A stretch of DNA of 64,000 bases from assembly GCF_016595525.1 (NCBI RefSeq), contig NZ_JAENII010000001.1, forward strand, positions 248,001-312,000, written 5' to 3'. The notes beneath the pieces were generated by a model. The model ran no database searches. It was not told the origin of the DNA and saw only the letters and a program-made list of their open reading frames with translations. Below are positions 44,129-53,944 of this stretch, piece by piece (position 1 is the first letter of the stretch; each line of letters starts with the position of its first letter). Source of the DNA: Haloferula rosea. GTDB taxonomy: Bacteria; Verrucomicrobiota; Verrucomicrobiia; Verrucomicrobiales; Akkermansiaceae. The position numbers were made by a program, and so were the translations under genes.

Positions 44129-45328
44129 ATGAAAAGGGATCAAGACGGTAGAGGTAGAAGAGACCTGATGAAGGCGGCGTGTGTCGCGTTCCTCTGCACG
44201 GTCTTCCCGGGCTCGGGTGAGGTGGTAGCCTCCGAGCGGATGCCCGAGTTCAGCTGGGACACAGTGCCGCTGTACATGCATGTCCGCAAGGTGACTGCCT
44301 TCACTCCGGAGGAGCTGAAATACCTTTCCCACTTCCCCCTGATCACCTTCGAGAAGACGACAGGGCTCAGGGAGTTCGGCAGCACCGAGTCGGGCACGGA
44401 AAAGGCGGCCCAGGCGGTGAAGCAACTCAACCCGAAGGCGAAGATCCTTTATTACCGGAACATCCTCGTGCACTACGACTGTTACGAAGCGGACAAGGAT
44501 CTGAAGAAGATCGAGAATCCGTTCCTCGTGGGGCGATCAGGAAGCACGAAACTGGTGAGGAACAAGGTTCCGGCCTACGACCTGTCGAACAAGGAGGTTC
44601 AAGCGTGGTGGCTGAGGAATGCCCGCGAGGTTTGTGCTTCGGAGAGCATTGATGGGTTGTTCATCGATGGGAACATCAAGGCGCTGGAGAAGGGGTATCT
44701 GCGGGGCCAGATCGGCGCGGCGAAGCGGGACGCGGTGACTTCAGCCTATCATGAGGTGATGAAGCAATTGCCGCAGACTCTGGAGAAGAAGAGTCTGGTC
44801 GTGGCGAACGTCATTCGTGCTCGTTTCAAGGACGCGGGCCTCGAGTATCTGGACTACTTCGATGGATCCTACATTGAGGGCTTCGAACACGAGGTCGGGG
44901 GCGTGGAGCGAAAGGACTACGTGGCGAAGGGTATCGCCGCGATCCAGAAGGCTGCGCGTTCCGGCAAGATCATCGCCTTCACGATCGGCACGGGAGCGTA
45001 TGCGGATACCGACATGGATGCGCATGGAAGCCAGCAGAAGGTCAAGAAAACCCCGTTGCAGGATCGCTTGGAATACTCGTTGGCGCTGTTCCTGGTTTGT
45101 GCGGAGAAGCACAGCTATTTCATGCTGTCCGGCGGTTATGGCGTGGACGGAGGAAGCAATAAGCTCTGGATGAAGGACTTCCCGGAGTATTCCAAGCCAC
45201 TCGGGCCGCCCAAGGGGCCGGCGGTGCAGAAGGGCTACGTCTATGAACGCTCGTTCGAGCATGCGGACGTTCGCCTCGACATCGACAAGGAGACCGCCGC
45301 CATCACTTGGAAGCAGGCGAGCGAGTAG
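44129..45328 (+). CDS. Tat-exported putative glycoside hydrolase (GHL15-like TIM barrel)
   Basis: This 399-aa protein has a twin-arginine motif (RGRRDLMKAACVAFLC). Its body looks like a hypothetical-glycosidase TIM barrel such as PF14885 (GHL15): strand ends FPLITFEK, AKILYYRNI, DGLFIDGN (Asp), VVANVI, YFDGSYIEGFEHE (Glu) and IIAFTIGTGAY are spaced as expected. The acidic residues at the ends of strands 4 and 6 are candidate catalytic groups. ATG 44168 would remove the Tat motif, so 44129 is preferred. It is the last gene of the sulfatase island and lies 70 bp after the GH97 gene. The substrate is unknown. Confidence 0.62.
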   Translation: MKRDQDGRGRRDLMKAACVAFLCTVFPGSGEVVASERMPEFSWDTVPLYMHVRKVTAFTPEELKYLSHFPLITFEKTTGLREFGSTESGTEKAAQAVKQLNPKAKILYYRNILVHYDCYEADKDLKKIENPFLVGRSGSTKLVRNKVPAYDLSNKEVQAWWLRNAREVCASESIDGLFIDGNIKALEKGYLRGQIGAAKRDAVTSAYHEVMKQLPQTLEKKSLVVANVIRARFKDAGLEYLDYFDGSYIEGFEHEVGGVERKDYVAKGIAAIQKAARSGKIIAFTIGTGAYADTDMDAHGSQQKVKKTPLQDRLEYSLALFLVCAEKHSYFMLSGGYGVDGGSNKLWMKDFPEYSKPLGPPKGPAVQKGYVYERSFEHADVRLDIDKETAAITWKQASE

Positions 45329-45409
45329 TGCGCCGGCGTGGCTGGTCTCCTACTTCGCGCTTTGGGTCGCGATTGCGCAATGGGGACACTCGGATCCGTG
45401 AGGAAGAAA

Positions 45410-45484
<75 letters not shown>

Positions 45485-45630
45485 ATTCCTTTGCTGGACG
45501 CCACTGAGGCGTTCCGGGGCGCGCTGGATACCTCCGAGTTCCGCGCCTGACAACCGAAAAATCACTGTCTCTTTCACCGAGTGCCAACTCTGTCGGGATT
45601 CGGACCTCAATCGATCTCCGAGTGACGTTG

Positions 45631-46317
45631 CTAGGACGCGGCGGGGAGGAGATCCTGGATGGTGCGGATGCGCGGCCGTTTCGAAGTCGGATCGGTGTAG
45701 GCGAGGATCAGGTAGCGCATGCCGGGGAGGAACCTGAGGGCGCTTTCGTTGCCGATCCGCCACTTGTCCTCCTGCTGGAACTGGAAGACGACGGGGGCCA
45801 TGTTGAAGGTGTCCCGCTCGCTGGGTCGGGCATATCCCTTGAGTCCGCCGGGACGTAGGGCTCCGCGGTGTTCTCCAAGGACGAAGCGGATATTTCCTGA
45901 ATGGAAGTTGGCCACGAATGCGCCGCCGTCAGGGAAGTTCTTGGCCGAATCCTCGATGACGAGGACCCGCCATGGAGCTCCGTCGGGCTTGTCGGCAGGA
46001 GCTGGTACGAACAAGAGGATGGCTGCGGTCGCGCTCGACGGAATCTTGGCGACTCCAGCTGGCTTGCCGCCATCGGTGACGAATCGAATGGTGTTCGAGT
46101 ATGCTGCACAGGTAATCTTCGGTGACAGCTGACTGGTGGGCAGCGGGCAATTCACGCCTTCTCCTTTGAGGGGCTTGGTCTGGACCGACTTCGGAGAGGC
46201 TGCGTTGCCTCCGAACGATAGAAAGCGACACGCGACTTGGCGGGAGTCTTCGTTCTCGGATTGTCCGTGCAGTGGTGCAGCGAGGAATAGAACGGCGATT
46301 GCTGATAGGATACGCAT
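45631..46317 (-). CDS. small exported protein of unknown function
   Basis: This 228-aa protein has a clear signal peptide (MRILSAIAVLFLAAPLHGQ). I recognise no family. It is beta-rich, with a cluster PKSVQTKPLKGEGVNCPLP and two more cysteines, and later FANFHSG-like and VLGEHRGALRPG segments. It begins 17 bp after the stop of the large prepilin-like gene on the same strand, so it is probably co-transcribed with it. It has no prepilin leader, so it is not one of the usual B, C or D partners of the Verru_Chthon cassette. Confidence 0.6.
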   Translation of the reverse strand: MRILSAIAVLFLAAPLHGQSENEDSRQVACRFLSFGGNAASPKSVQTKPLKGEGVNCPLPTSQLSPKITCAAYSNTIRFVTDGGKPAGVAKIPSSATAAILLFVPAPADKPDGAPWRVLVIEDSAKNFPDGGAFVANFHSGNIRFVLGEHRGALRPGGLKGYARPSERDTFNMAPVVFQFQQEDKWRIGNESALRFLPGMRYLILAYTDPTSKRPRIRTIQDLLPAAS

Positions 46318-46334
46318 GGTCAGGAGGGGCTAGA

Positions 46335-49300
46335 CTATACTTCGTTGGAAGAAAGCCAGCGGAATGATGAAATTTCGAATCGACGACCGAAGCGCTTGTT
46401 GGCTTCAGCATTGAGTGAATCAGGGTCGGCATCCACGGAGTCGCTGGCGTCCAAGTAGTCGGGCACCCGTTGCACGGTGGCTTCGCAGACCGCCGAGGCG
46501 ACCACGCGATTGGCGGAGTCACGGGCTTCTCCATAGGCCCGGATGGTGAAGGTGTCCGAGCGCGGTGTCGCGGCATTGCCGAGAACCGTGAGCAGGTCGG
46601 CCTGGCTGAGGTAGCCGGGAGCGCCTTGGTAGCTGGCGCCCGCCCCTGCTTCAGGGTTGGCGTAGCGGTAGTCGGCGACCTTGGCCTGTGGAATGTCGAA
46701 GCCGGCGTTGGCGGCTGCAGCCAGGTCGGCATTCAAGCCCGCCTCATCGATGGCCTCTTGCAGGGCCCCCTTCTGGGCCATGGTGTCGCTCCCCAGTCGG
46801 CGATTAACGAACTCGGACATCGAAAGGAAGGGGCCTCGTTTGCGGACCTGTTCGACGATTTCCTCGGCGAGACGCTCGAGTTGATCTTCGGAGTATTCAC
46901 GGGGCCCCAACCAGTAGGCGTCGATCGGATCAGCTCCGTCATCGGCCGACTCACTGGCCGGGAGGCGGAAGCGGCTGATGCGTGCTTCGTTCTGTGCGGT
47001 GTTCGAGGCAGGCAGATCAGCAAGCGACGCAGTCTTTCCGGCTTTGTTGATCTGATTGTAGATGGCCTCGGCGTCATGAATGGATCCAAGCATGGCCTTC
47101 CACGCCTGAACGGAGGTGGAGTTGATGTTGAAGGCACCGTTCATGACCTGCCAGGCGGCGATCTGGCGATGAGCGGTGTCATCACCCACGACGTCAGCGA
47201 CGAAATCGGTGTCGGCGGCTTCCCTGGGGGTGTAGGGACTCAGGCGTGGGTCGGCGAGAGGTTCACCATCGATGAAACTCTGCGCGAGGCTCGATGCGGT
47301 CTGGCCGCTTCCGAAGGGCCCTGTGCGGTCGCCCAATCCTGAGAAGTAGAAGCGATCGTAGAGGGCGGTATTCAGGAGGAAGGAGTGGTCCAGGTAAGGA
47401 TAGTCGCCTCCGTTTGTGGATACTTCGTTCGTATTCACCAAGGGGTGAGCCCAGGAATTGCCGATCGGCGAGGAGAAGCGGGGGAGGTAGCCGGAGGACC
47501 CGCCCGGATTGGCGGCATTCAGGGCAGGAAGTGCCTGCAGTGGGGCCAGAGGCAGCTCGTATTGAATGCCGAACTTGGCGCCGGTGTTCCCGGTCAACCC
47601 GCTGATGAAGTTTCCGCGTCCGGTGGCTGGATCGAACTGGAGGAGGTTGTTGGTGCCGTTGTCGAGACGCTGGATGGAGAATTCGTGCGAGTGGTTCGCA
47701 GGATGCTCCGCCACGAGGTTGCCGGAGAAAGCTCCGATGTTGGCGTGACCGAAGCACCAGGGTTTGGTGGCGAGATCGCCGTCCTCACCGTCCGGGTTCA
47801 GGCCACCAAGGGTTGTTTTGGCGTGGGCACTCACCACGGCGAAGGGTTTGACCGTGGCAATGTCCTTGATCGGAGTGGAGGCATGGGAGTGCATCGCCAT
47901 TGCATTGATCGTGCCTTCCTTCGGGTAGGTGATCGTGCCTCCGGGCCCGAGCAGCGTGTCTTGGAGGCCGGTAGGGGAGGAGTAGTTCATCTCGATCGCC
48001 CCCGAAGAGACCTGGCGGCGCCCACTGGTCCGCCCGAAGAGTTCAATGGTGAACTTGTTGTCACTCAGGTTGGGCACGCTCAGCGGGGCGAACTGCACCA
48101 TGAATTCGTCGTCCGCCTTGACGCCGATGCATCCGCCGCGGTCCATCGCTCTTCTTCCCTCCCGCTCATACTGGGAGGCACGGATGTCCGCGGGCGCGAA
48201 CCAGTCGAGGTCGAAGCCGATCCCGTCGCCGCGCCAGCCCGGAATGCCGTCGACATCGACGGTCATGGCACTGCCGCTGCGCCAGTCGGCGAAGTCTTCC
48301 TTGTCGTTCCAGCTGGAGTTGGGGTCGATGTAGGGCGAGAACATGATGACTTCTCCCGGAAGCATGCGGAAGGTGGTTGAGCCGACTGCTGGACGAGAGG
48401 TGCTTCCCCCGTTGGTCCTGAGCGTCATGCCGAAGCGCTTGTGCACTAGACCCTTCTCGGAGTTTTGGTAGAACATCTTGTCGAGCGGGGCGGGAGCCGT
48501 GGTCTGGGCAACTCCATTGCGGAACACCTGGAGGCCGAAGGGAACGTTGCCGAACATGACCTTGAGGTCGTTGAATTCGAGCGCCACATTGTAGGGGTTG
48601 TGGAGGGTGACCACCGGAGTGTACATCAGGTGGAGAAGGTAGTCATAGTCACTGCCGGCGAAACGTTTTCCCCACGGGCCGTGGATCTGGGCCGCTTCCT
48701 CCTGAGCCTTCGTTCCCGGGGGCTTCGGTGTGGTATCGCTGACTTTGGTATAGCGGTAAATGTCGCGGGTCAGCAGGCTGAAGACCACCTGCACCTTGGC
48801 AATGGTCGGCATCAGGATCATGCCCGGAGGTGGATCGCGGTCGAGTTCCCCCCGGTCACCGGTGGTGGCACTTGAATTGCTCGCAGCCCTCCATGTGGAA
48901 GGGATGCGTGCCTTTGCCACCGGGATGCCCCCGGATGACGTGAGACGATCGGCGTCCCTATACAGCCCTGCGAGTTGGCGGAAGGACTCCCACCGGGGAT
49001 CCGAGGGGGCTTCGGCAGCCTGCATGTCGAGAAGGGTGTCATAGATTCCACGGGTGCCATCGTAGGGGGAGGGCAGATCGTCGCCGTTGGTGAGGAGGTT
49101 GAAGTCTTCCTTGAGCCCCCCTTGGGCGACATTGGTGAAGAGACCCACCGAGGAAGTCGTGATGTCATGGCTCAAGGGCTTCAGGGCTTCTCCGGTTCCC
49201 GAGGCCAGTTGATCGACTGCCATGGCCATGCTCTGGCGGCTGAATCCCTTCTCAATCGTGGAGAACGAGGACGATGAAGACTCGAAGAAGTCGCGTTCGA

Positions 49301-49997
49301 GACTGCCGAGCGATTCGATCGAAGCTGTATTGGGTCGCTGACCGGCACCGAGTTGCATCGAGTGGCTGGCAAGGGGGCCGGTTGGATCACGATGAGGGGT
49401 GTTGATTCGGACCTTCACGCCTTCATCCATGACGGCGTAGGCAAATGCTCCGGAACCATCCTCCGTCGGGACACGGGCGGCCCTGACCAGATCTTCCGCT
49501 GCCGCGTTGTCTCCCAGCGACCCTTCACCCCAAAGCAATGCTGGATCATTGGGGGCACTCGAAACGTAGTCTACTTCCGAGGTGTCTGCGGGATCGCCCC
49601 CTGAGGTGAGCCAGCCAAGGAAGCGCTCGTTGCGGGCGCTGTCCTCGTAATCAGAAGGCTGAGGGGGATTCTTCGGGTCGATTTCCCATGATTCCCAAAC
49701 GCCGGCGATGCGAGGGTTGGCCACATTGGCACCGATTACATCGGCACGGGCGGTGACACGGCGGTCCGGTCCGGCGAATTTTTGGAGTTCTCCGATTGAA
49801 ATCACCAATGCCATCCTTGCATTGGCTTTCGCCGTTGCCATCGCTTCCGATTGGCTGCTCGAACGGAGCGCCACCCCAGAGAGCGAGAGGAGACCCACGG
49901 CAACAAGGGTAAGCAAAACCATCAGCGAGATGGTGATGATAAGAGCGAATCCGGAAGGCTTTTGACGAGTCGGCTGGGTCGAGCGACGGGTTTGCAT
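46335..49997 (-). CDS. Verru_Chthon cassette protein A-like prepilin-type protein
   Basis: This 1220-aa protein has a type IV prepilin-like N-terminus: basic MQTRRSTQPTRQKPSG, then the G/F cleavage site, then a hydrophobic helix (FALIITISLMVLLTLVAVGL). The length and the motif ALRSSSQSEAMATAKANARMAL match what I recall of the Verrucomicrobia/Chthoniobacter cassette A family. The rest is mostly beta/coil and ends with segments such as TFTIRAYGEARDSANRVVASAVCEATVQRVP, typical of this family's tail. It may be exported and assembled by a type II secretion or pilus-like system. The usual cassette partners B-D are not adjacent. No Shine-Dalgarno is seen. Confidence 0.75.
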   Translation of the reverse strand: MQTRRSTQPTRQKPSGFALIITISLMVLLTLVAVGLLSLSGVALRSSSQSEAMATAKANARMALVISIGELQKFAGPDRRVTARADVIGANVANPRIAGVWESWEIDPKNPPQPSDYEDSARNERFLGWLTSGGDPADTSEVDYVSSAPNDPALLWGEGSLGDNAAAEDLVRAARVPTEDGSGAFAYAVMDEGVKVRINTPHRDPTGPLASHSMQLGAGQRPNTASIESLGSLERDFFESSSSSFSTIEKGFSRQSMAMAVDQLASGTGEALKPLSHDITTSSVGLFTNVAQGGLKEDFNLLTNGDDLPSPYDGTRGIYDTLLDMQAAEAPSDPRWESFRQLAGLYRDADRLTSSGGIPVAKARIPSTWRAASNSSATTGDRGELDRDPPPGMILMPTIAKVQVVFSLLTRDIYRYTKVSDTTPKPPGTKAQEEAAQIHGPWGKRFAGSDYDYLLHLMYTPVVTLHNPYNVALEFNDLKVMFGNVPFGLQVFRNGVAQTTAPAPLDKMFYQNSEKGLVHKRFGMTLRTNGGSTSRPAVGSTTFRMLPGEVIMFSPYIDPNSSWNDKEDFADWRSGSAMTVDVDGIPGWRGDGIGFDLDWFAPADIRASQYEREGRRAMDRGGCIGVKADDEFMVQFAPLSVPNLSDNKFTIELFGRTSGRRQVSSGAIEMNYSSPTGLQDTLLGPGGTITYPKEGTINAMAMHSHASTPIKDIATVKPFAVVSAHAKTTLGGLNPDGEDGDLATKPWCFGHANIGAFSGNLVAEHPANHSHEFSIQRLDNGTNNLLQFDPATGRGNFISGLTGNTGAKFGIQYELPLAPLQALPALNAANPGGSSGYLPRFSSPIGNSWAHPLVNTNEVSTNGGDYPYLDHSFLLNTALYDRFYFSGLGDRTGPFGSGQTASSLAQSFIDGEPLADPRLSPYTPREAADTDFVADVVGDDTAHRQIAAWQVMNGAFNINSTSVQAWKAMLGSIHDAEAIYNQINKAGKTASLADLPASNTAQNEARISRFRLPASESADDGADPIDAYWLGPREYSEDQLERLAEEIVEQVRKRGPFLSMSEFVNRRLGSDTMAQKGALQEAIDEAGLNADLAAAANAGFDIPQAKVADYRYANPEAGAGASYQGAPGYLSQADLLTVLGNAATPRSDTFTIRAYGEARDSANRVVASAVCEATVQRVPDYLDASDSVDADPDSLNAEANKRFGRRFEISSFRWLSSNEV

Positions 49998-50487
49998 GAC
50001 TGGGTTTGGGTTGGATTGGATCAGGTCTCGCGTCTCCCGGAAGGGAAAATGAAAAACCTTGGGATTTGATCAATCAACGGGTTGGGTGCGGAAAATCGCA
50101 CCATTATTGGGAAAATGCGACCACAATCTGTGTATGCCATGTATTCCCTGTTGAGCAGCGACTTTCGACTTCGGACCATGACAGGCGATGCCCCAATCCC
50201 GGGCTGAATCCGGGATGGGTCCTCAGCTACTCCTCCATAAATTCCTGAGAAATAAGGGGGTTAGGGAGAATGTAAAAAAATGCAGAATAGGGCTTGTCAC
50301 CTTGAAGTTCCTGAGTAGTCTCGCCGCCCCCAACAACGCGGCCTGTCATTGCGAAAGCAAAACGGGCTGCTTCGACAATCTCCATTAACTATCGGGTGCA
50401 GCACCGGAAAATTGGCTCCTGCGAGGGAATCTCTCGCCGGTGGTCGGTGCGCCCCAAACGCAAACACCGAAACTCCGCAGGAATCTT
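49998..50487. other. divergent intergenic region between prepilin-like gene and rpsL
   Basis: These 490 bp must hold promoters for both directions, but no convincing -35/-10 pair stands out. Two small hairpins can be drawn: GGTGCG/CGCACC (50085-50102) and ATCCCGG/CCGGGAT (50196-50216). A third, with a 7-bp stem including one G-T pair, lies just upstream of rpsL around GCGAGGG-AATC-TCTCGC. Short open frames here have no coding character. No riboswitch or repeat is recognised. Confidence 0.5.
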
Positions 50488-50865
50488 ATGCCGACCATCA
50501 ACCAGCTTGTCCGCAAGGGACGTCACGTGCCGGTCGAGAAATCGAAATCGCCCGCCATGGCAAACTGCCCACAACGTCGTGGCGTTTGTCTTCAGGTGAT
50601 GACCCGCACGCCAAAGAAGCCGAACTCGGCTCTCCGTAAAGTCGCCAAGGTCCGTTTGACCAATGGCTTTGAAGTCATCGCCTACATCGGTGGTGAAGGT
50701 CACAACCTCCAAGAGCACTCCATCGTCCTCGTGCGTGGTGGCCGGGTGAAGGACCTTCCAGGTGTTCGCTACCACATCGTCCGTGGTGCCCTCGATACCC
50801 TCGGTGTCGAGAAGCGTCGCCAAAGCCGCTCCAAGTATGGGGCGAAGCGTCCAAAGGCTTCTTAA
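50488..50865 (+). CDS. rpsL: 30S ribosomal protein uS12
   Basis: This 125-aa protein is full length. [12 protein letters not shown] opens it, followed by [22 protein letters not shown] (the Lys whose change gives streptomycin resistance is unmutated), and [17 protein letters not shown] with the conserved Asp that is often methylthiolated. It sits in the decoding centre of the small subunit. It is the first gene of the str-S10-spc cluster. The frame extends upstream to 50440, but ATG 50488 gives the family N-terminus. There is no Shine-Dalgarno. Confidence 0.97.
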   Translation: MPTINQLVRKGRHVPVEKSKSPAMANCPQRRGVCLQVMTRTPKKPNSALRKVAKVRLTNGFEVIAYIGGEGHNLQEHSIVLVRGGRVKDLPGVRYHIVRGALDTLGVEKRRQSRSKYGAKRPKAS

Positions 50866-50894
50866 TTCATCATAATCCTTAGCTTTAACTGATC

Positions 50895-51368
50895 ATGTCC
50901 CGCCGCAAGCGAGTCTTCACCAAGCCTGATCGTCGCGATTCCCGCTACGACAGTTCCCTCGTCGGTCACCTCATTTCGAAGGTGATGCGCGACGGCAAGC
51001 GTTCCCTCGCGGAGCGCATTGTCTATGCAGCCATCGACAAGGCGAACGAGGGCGTCGACACCATCGACCCTCTCGAAGTTGTCACCCGTGCCGTTGAGAA
51101 TGCCAAACCACGCGTCGAGGTGAAAAGCCGTCGTGTGGGTGGTGCCACCTACCAGGTGCCGCTCGAAGTTGACGCCAATCGTTCCGAGTCCCTCGCACTG
51201 CGTTGGATCGTGGGCTTCGCCCGTGGCCGCAAGGGCACGCCGATGCACGTGGCCCTCGCCAACGAGATCAAGGACGCCGCCAACAACCAGGGCAGCTCCG
51301 TTCGCAAGCGCGACGACGTGCACAAGATGGCACAGGCCAACCGCGCCTTCGCCCACTTCCGCTGGTGA
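50895..51368 (+). CDS. rpsG: 30S ribosomal protein uS7
   Basis: This 157-aa protein, starting MSRRKRVFTKP, is of normal length. Landmarks are GHLISKVMRDGKRSLAERIVY, ENAKPRVEVKSRRVGGATYQ and the C-terminal KRDDVHKMAQANRAFAHFRW. It nucleates head assembly by binding the 3' domain of 16S rRNA and is often the translational repressor of the str operon. It lies 29 bp after rpsL. The leader before ATG 50895 (CTTTAACTGATC) has no ribosome-binding motif. Confidence 0.97.
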   Translation: MSRRKRVFTKPDRRDSRYDSSLVGHLISKVMRDGKRSLAERIVYAAIDKANEGVDTIDPLEVVTRAVENAKPRVEVKSRRVGGATYQVPLEVDANRSESLALRWIVGFARGRKGTPMHVALANEIKDAANNQGSSVRKRDDVHKMAQANRAFAHFRW

Positions 51369-51403
51369 TCTGATTCTTACCGCGCCGCAAGGCGCTCCTA
51401 CCG

Positions 51404-53545
51404 ATGTCTGCGAATCCCAACAATCCTGATCGTCCGTTTCCGCTTGAGCGGACTCGGAACATTGGGATTGCTGCGCACATCGATGCCGGCAAGACGACGC
51501 TCACCGAGCGGATTCTTTTCTACACCGGTATGATCCACAAGATCGGCGAGGTGCACGATGGTGCTGCCACGACCGACTGGATGGAGCAGGAGCGTGAGCG
51601 CGGAATTACCATCACTTCCGCCGCCGTCACCACCGAATGGTGGCAGCGCAAGGAAGAGGATATCTTCAAGTCCTTCGAGGACGAGAAGCAGCGCATCAAC
51701 ATCATTGATACGCCCGGGCACGTCGACTTCACCGCCGAGGTCGAGCGTTCCCTCCGCGTGCTGGACGGAGCCATCGTCGTGTTCTGCGGCGTGGCCGGTG
51801 TCCAGCCCCAGACCGAAACGGTCTGGCGCCAGGCAACCAAGTACAACGTGCCTCGATTGGTGTTCGTCAATAAGATGGACCGGGTCGGAGCCGACTTCGA
51901 TCGCGTCTATGACGAGATCAAGGAGAAGCTGGGTGCCAATGCCGTGCGCATCCTCATCCCGATCGGGTCCGAGGAGGATCTCCGGGGACAAATCGATGTG
52001 GTCAACCAAAAGGCCGTCCACTTCGTCGATGACGCCACCTTTGGCTCCACCTACGAGGTCAAGGATCTCTCCGACGAGCAGAAGGAAGAGGCTGAGTTCG
52101 CTTACCAGGAGCTTCTTGAAACCGTTGCCGGGGTCGATGACGAGCTCGCCGAGAAGTTCCTCATGGAGGAACCCATCAGCCGCGAGGACGTCAAGAAGGC
52201 CATTCGCCGTGCAACGATCGCCAACAAGCTGATTCCGGTGGCCGGTGGCTCCGCCTTCAAGAACAAGGGCGTGCAGTGCCTGTTGGATGCGGTCATCGAC
52301 TACCTGCCGAGCCCGATCGACATCGACTCCGCTGTCGGGATGAATCCCGATGACGAAACCGAGCAGATCGAGGTTCCCACCGACGACAACGCCAAGTTCT
52401 GCGCCCTCGCTTTCAAGCTCTGGGCAGACAAATTTGTCGGCAAACTCGTCTTTTTCCGTGTCTATTCCGGCGTCGTTCGGAAGGGCGACACCATTTACAA
52501 TCCACGCACCCGTCAGAAGGAGCGCGTGGGTCGCCTGATCCGGATCCAGTCCGATCAGCACACCGACATCGACGCGTGCTACGCCGGTGACATCGCCGCC
52601 ATGGTCGGCCTGAAGGTCGTCCAAACGGGTGATACGCTTGCCGCCACCGGCTACGACGTGGTGCTTGAGCCGCCAACCTTCCCGGAGCCGGTCATTTCGA
52701 TGGCGGTGGAGCCGAAGACCAAGGCGGATCAGGAAAAACTCGCCGTGGCACTGGTTCGTCTCTCCGAAGAGGATCCGACCTTCATGGTCAAGACCGATGA
52801 GGACACCGGCCAGACCATCATCTCAGGGATGGGCGAACTCCACCTGGAGATCATCGTCGATCGCCTGCGCCGCGAGTTCAAGGTGGAGGCCAATACCGGA
52901 GCTCCGCAGATCGCCTACCGCGAGACCATCACCGCCGCCGCCGATGGCGAAGGCAAATTGGTCAAGCAATCCGGAGGCCGCGGCCAATATGGCCACGTCC
53001 GCCTCCACATGCGCCCGAACGAAAAGGGGAAGGGGCTTACGATCGAAAACAAGATCGTGGGCGGCGAGATTCCCAAGGATTTCCACGGCGCCGTCATGAA
53101 GGGCATCGAGCAGGCCATGAGCAACGGGATCGTTGCCGGCTACCCGGTGGTCGATGTGCATGTCGACGTCCTCGGCGGATCCTTCCACGAGGTCGACTCG
53201 AACGAAAACGCTTTCGCCATGGCCGCCATCTTCGCGATGCGCGATGGCTTCAAGAATGCAGGCCCCATCCTCCTCGAGCCCATCATGGGTGTCGAGGTTT
53301 CCACCCCGGACGACTACCAGGGTGATGTGATGGGGGACCTCAGCCGTCGCCGCGGACAGATCGGCGAAATGGAATCCAAGGGCAACGTGGCCGTCATCCA
53401 CGCCGCGGTGCCACTCAAGGAAATGTTCGGCTACTCCACCGCCGTGCGCACTCTCTCATCCGGTCGTGCCTCCTACTCGATGACTCCGTCACACTTCGAA
53501 CAGGTGCCGCCCAACGTTCTCGAACAAATCATCAACGAACGCTGA
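51404..53545 (+). CDS. fusA: elongation factor G
   Basis: This 713-aa translational GTPase moves tRNAs and mRNA after peptide-bond formation. The G1 motif is [10 protein letters not shown]2 is [12 protein letters not shown]3 is DTPGHVDF, G4 is NKMD and G5 is GGSAF. Domain II is near residues 300-410 and domain IV contains [10 protein letters not shown]. The loop between G2 and G3 ([19 protein letters not shown]) is slightly longer than in Escherichia coli. It lies between rpsG and rpsJ, where the tuf gene that often follows is absent. No Shine-Dalgarno before ATG 51404. Confidence 0.96.
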   Translation: MSANPNNPDRPFPLERTRNIGIAAHIDAGKTTLTERILFYTGMIHKIGEVHDGAATTDWMEQERERGITITSAAVTTEWWQRKEEDIFKSFEDEKQRINIIDTPGHVDFTAEVERSLRVLDGAIVVFCGVAGVQPQTETVWRQATKYNVPRLVFVNKMDRVGADFDRVYDEIKEKLGANAVRILIPIGSEEDLRGQIDVVNQKAVHFVDDATFGSTYEVKDLSDEQKEEAEFAYQELLETVAGVDDELAEKFLMEEPISREDVKKAIRRATIANKLIPVAGGSAFKNKGVQCLLDAVIDYLPSPIDIDSAVGMNPDDETEQIEVPTDDNAKFCALAFKLWADKFVGKLVFFRVYSGVVRKGDTIYNPRTRQKERVGRLIRIQSDQHTDIDACYAGDIAAMVGLKVVQTGDTLAATGYDVVLEPPTFPEPVISMAVEPKTKADQEKLAVALVRLSEEDPTFMVKTDEDTGQTIISGMGELHLEIIVDRLRREFKVEANTGAPQIAYRETITAAADGEGKLVKQSGGRGQYGHVRLHMRPNEKGKGLTIENKIVGGEIPKDFHGAVMKGIEQAMSNGIVAGYPVVDVHVDVLGGSFHEVDSNENAFAMAAIFAMRDGFKNAGPILLEPIMGVEVSTPDDYQGDVMGDLSRRRGQIGEMESKGNVAVIHAAVPLKEMFGYSTAVRTLSSGRASYSMTPSHFEQVPPNVLEQIINER

Positions 53546-53584
53546 ATCCAGCCAACTACTTCTAACCCCGCTACTTCCGACGCC

Positions 53585-53893
53585 ATGGAAAATCAAAAGA
53601 TCCGCATCCGCCTCCGGGCATTCGACCACCGTGCGATCGACCGCTCCGCTCAGGAGATCGTCGAAACTGCCAAACGCACCGGTGCCAAAGTCGCTGGCCC
53701 GATCCCGCTTCCGACCCGTATCGAGAAGTTCAGCGTGAACCGTTCGGTCCACGTGAACAAGAAGTCGGCGGAGCAGTTTGAAATCCGTACCCACAAGCGC
53801 GTGCTCGACATCGTCGATCCGACCGCACGCACGGTGGATGAGCTCAAGAAGCTCAACCTGCCTGCTGGTGTGGACATCGCCATCCGTATCTGA
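53585..53893 (+). CDS. rpsJ: 30S ribosomal protein uS10
   Basis: This 102-aa protein, starting [19 protein letters not shown], ends with [18 protein letters not shown]. It is the first gene of the S10 segment, following fusA directly. In other bacteria S10 also forms a transcription antitermination complex with NusB. The leader of the gene (CTTCTAACCCCGCTACTTCC) is pyrimidine-rich and carries no Shine-Dalgarno. Confidence 0.97.
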   Translation: MENQKIRIRLRAFDHRAIDRSAQEIVETAKRTGAKVAGPIPLPTRIEKFSVNRSVHVNKKSAEQFEIRTHKRVLDIVDPTARTVDELKKLNLPAGVDIAIRI

Positions 53894-53944
53894 GTTGCCT
53901 GACCAGAATAACTCACGTTTCGAAATCTCTAATTACCTTTTCTC

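Noticed and set aside
50006-50248. 80-residue frame in the divergent region before rpsL
   Set aside because: No start signal, no codon bias and no similarity that I can see; the region is a promoter/leader.
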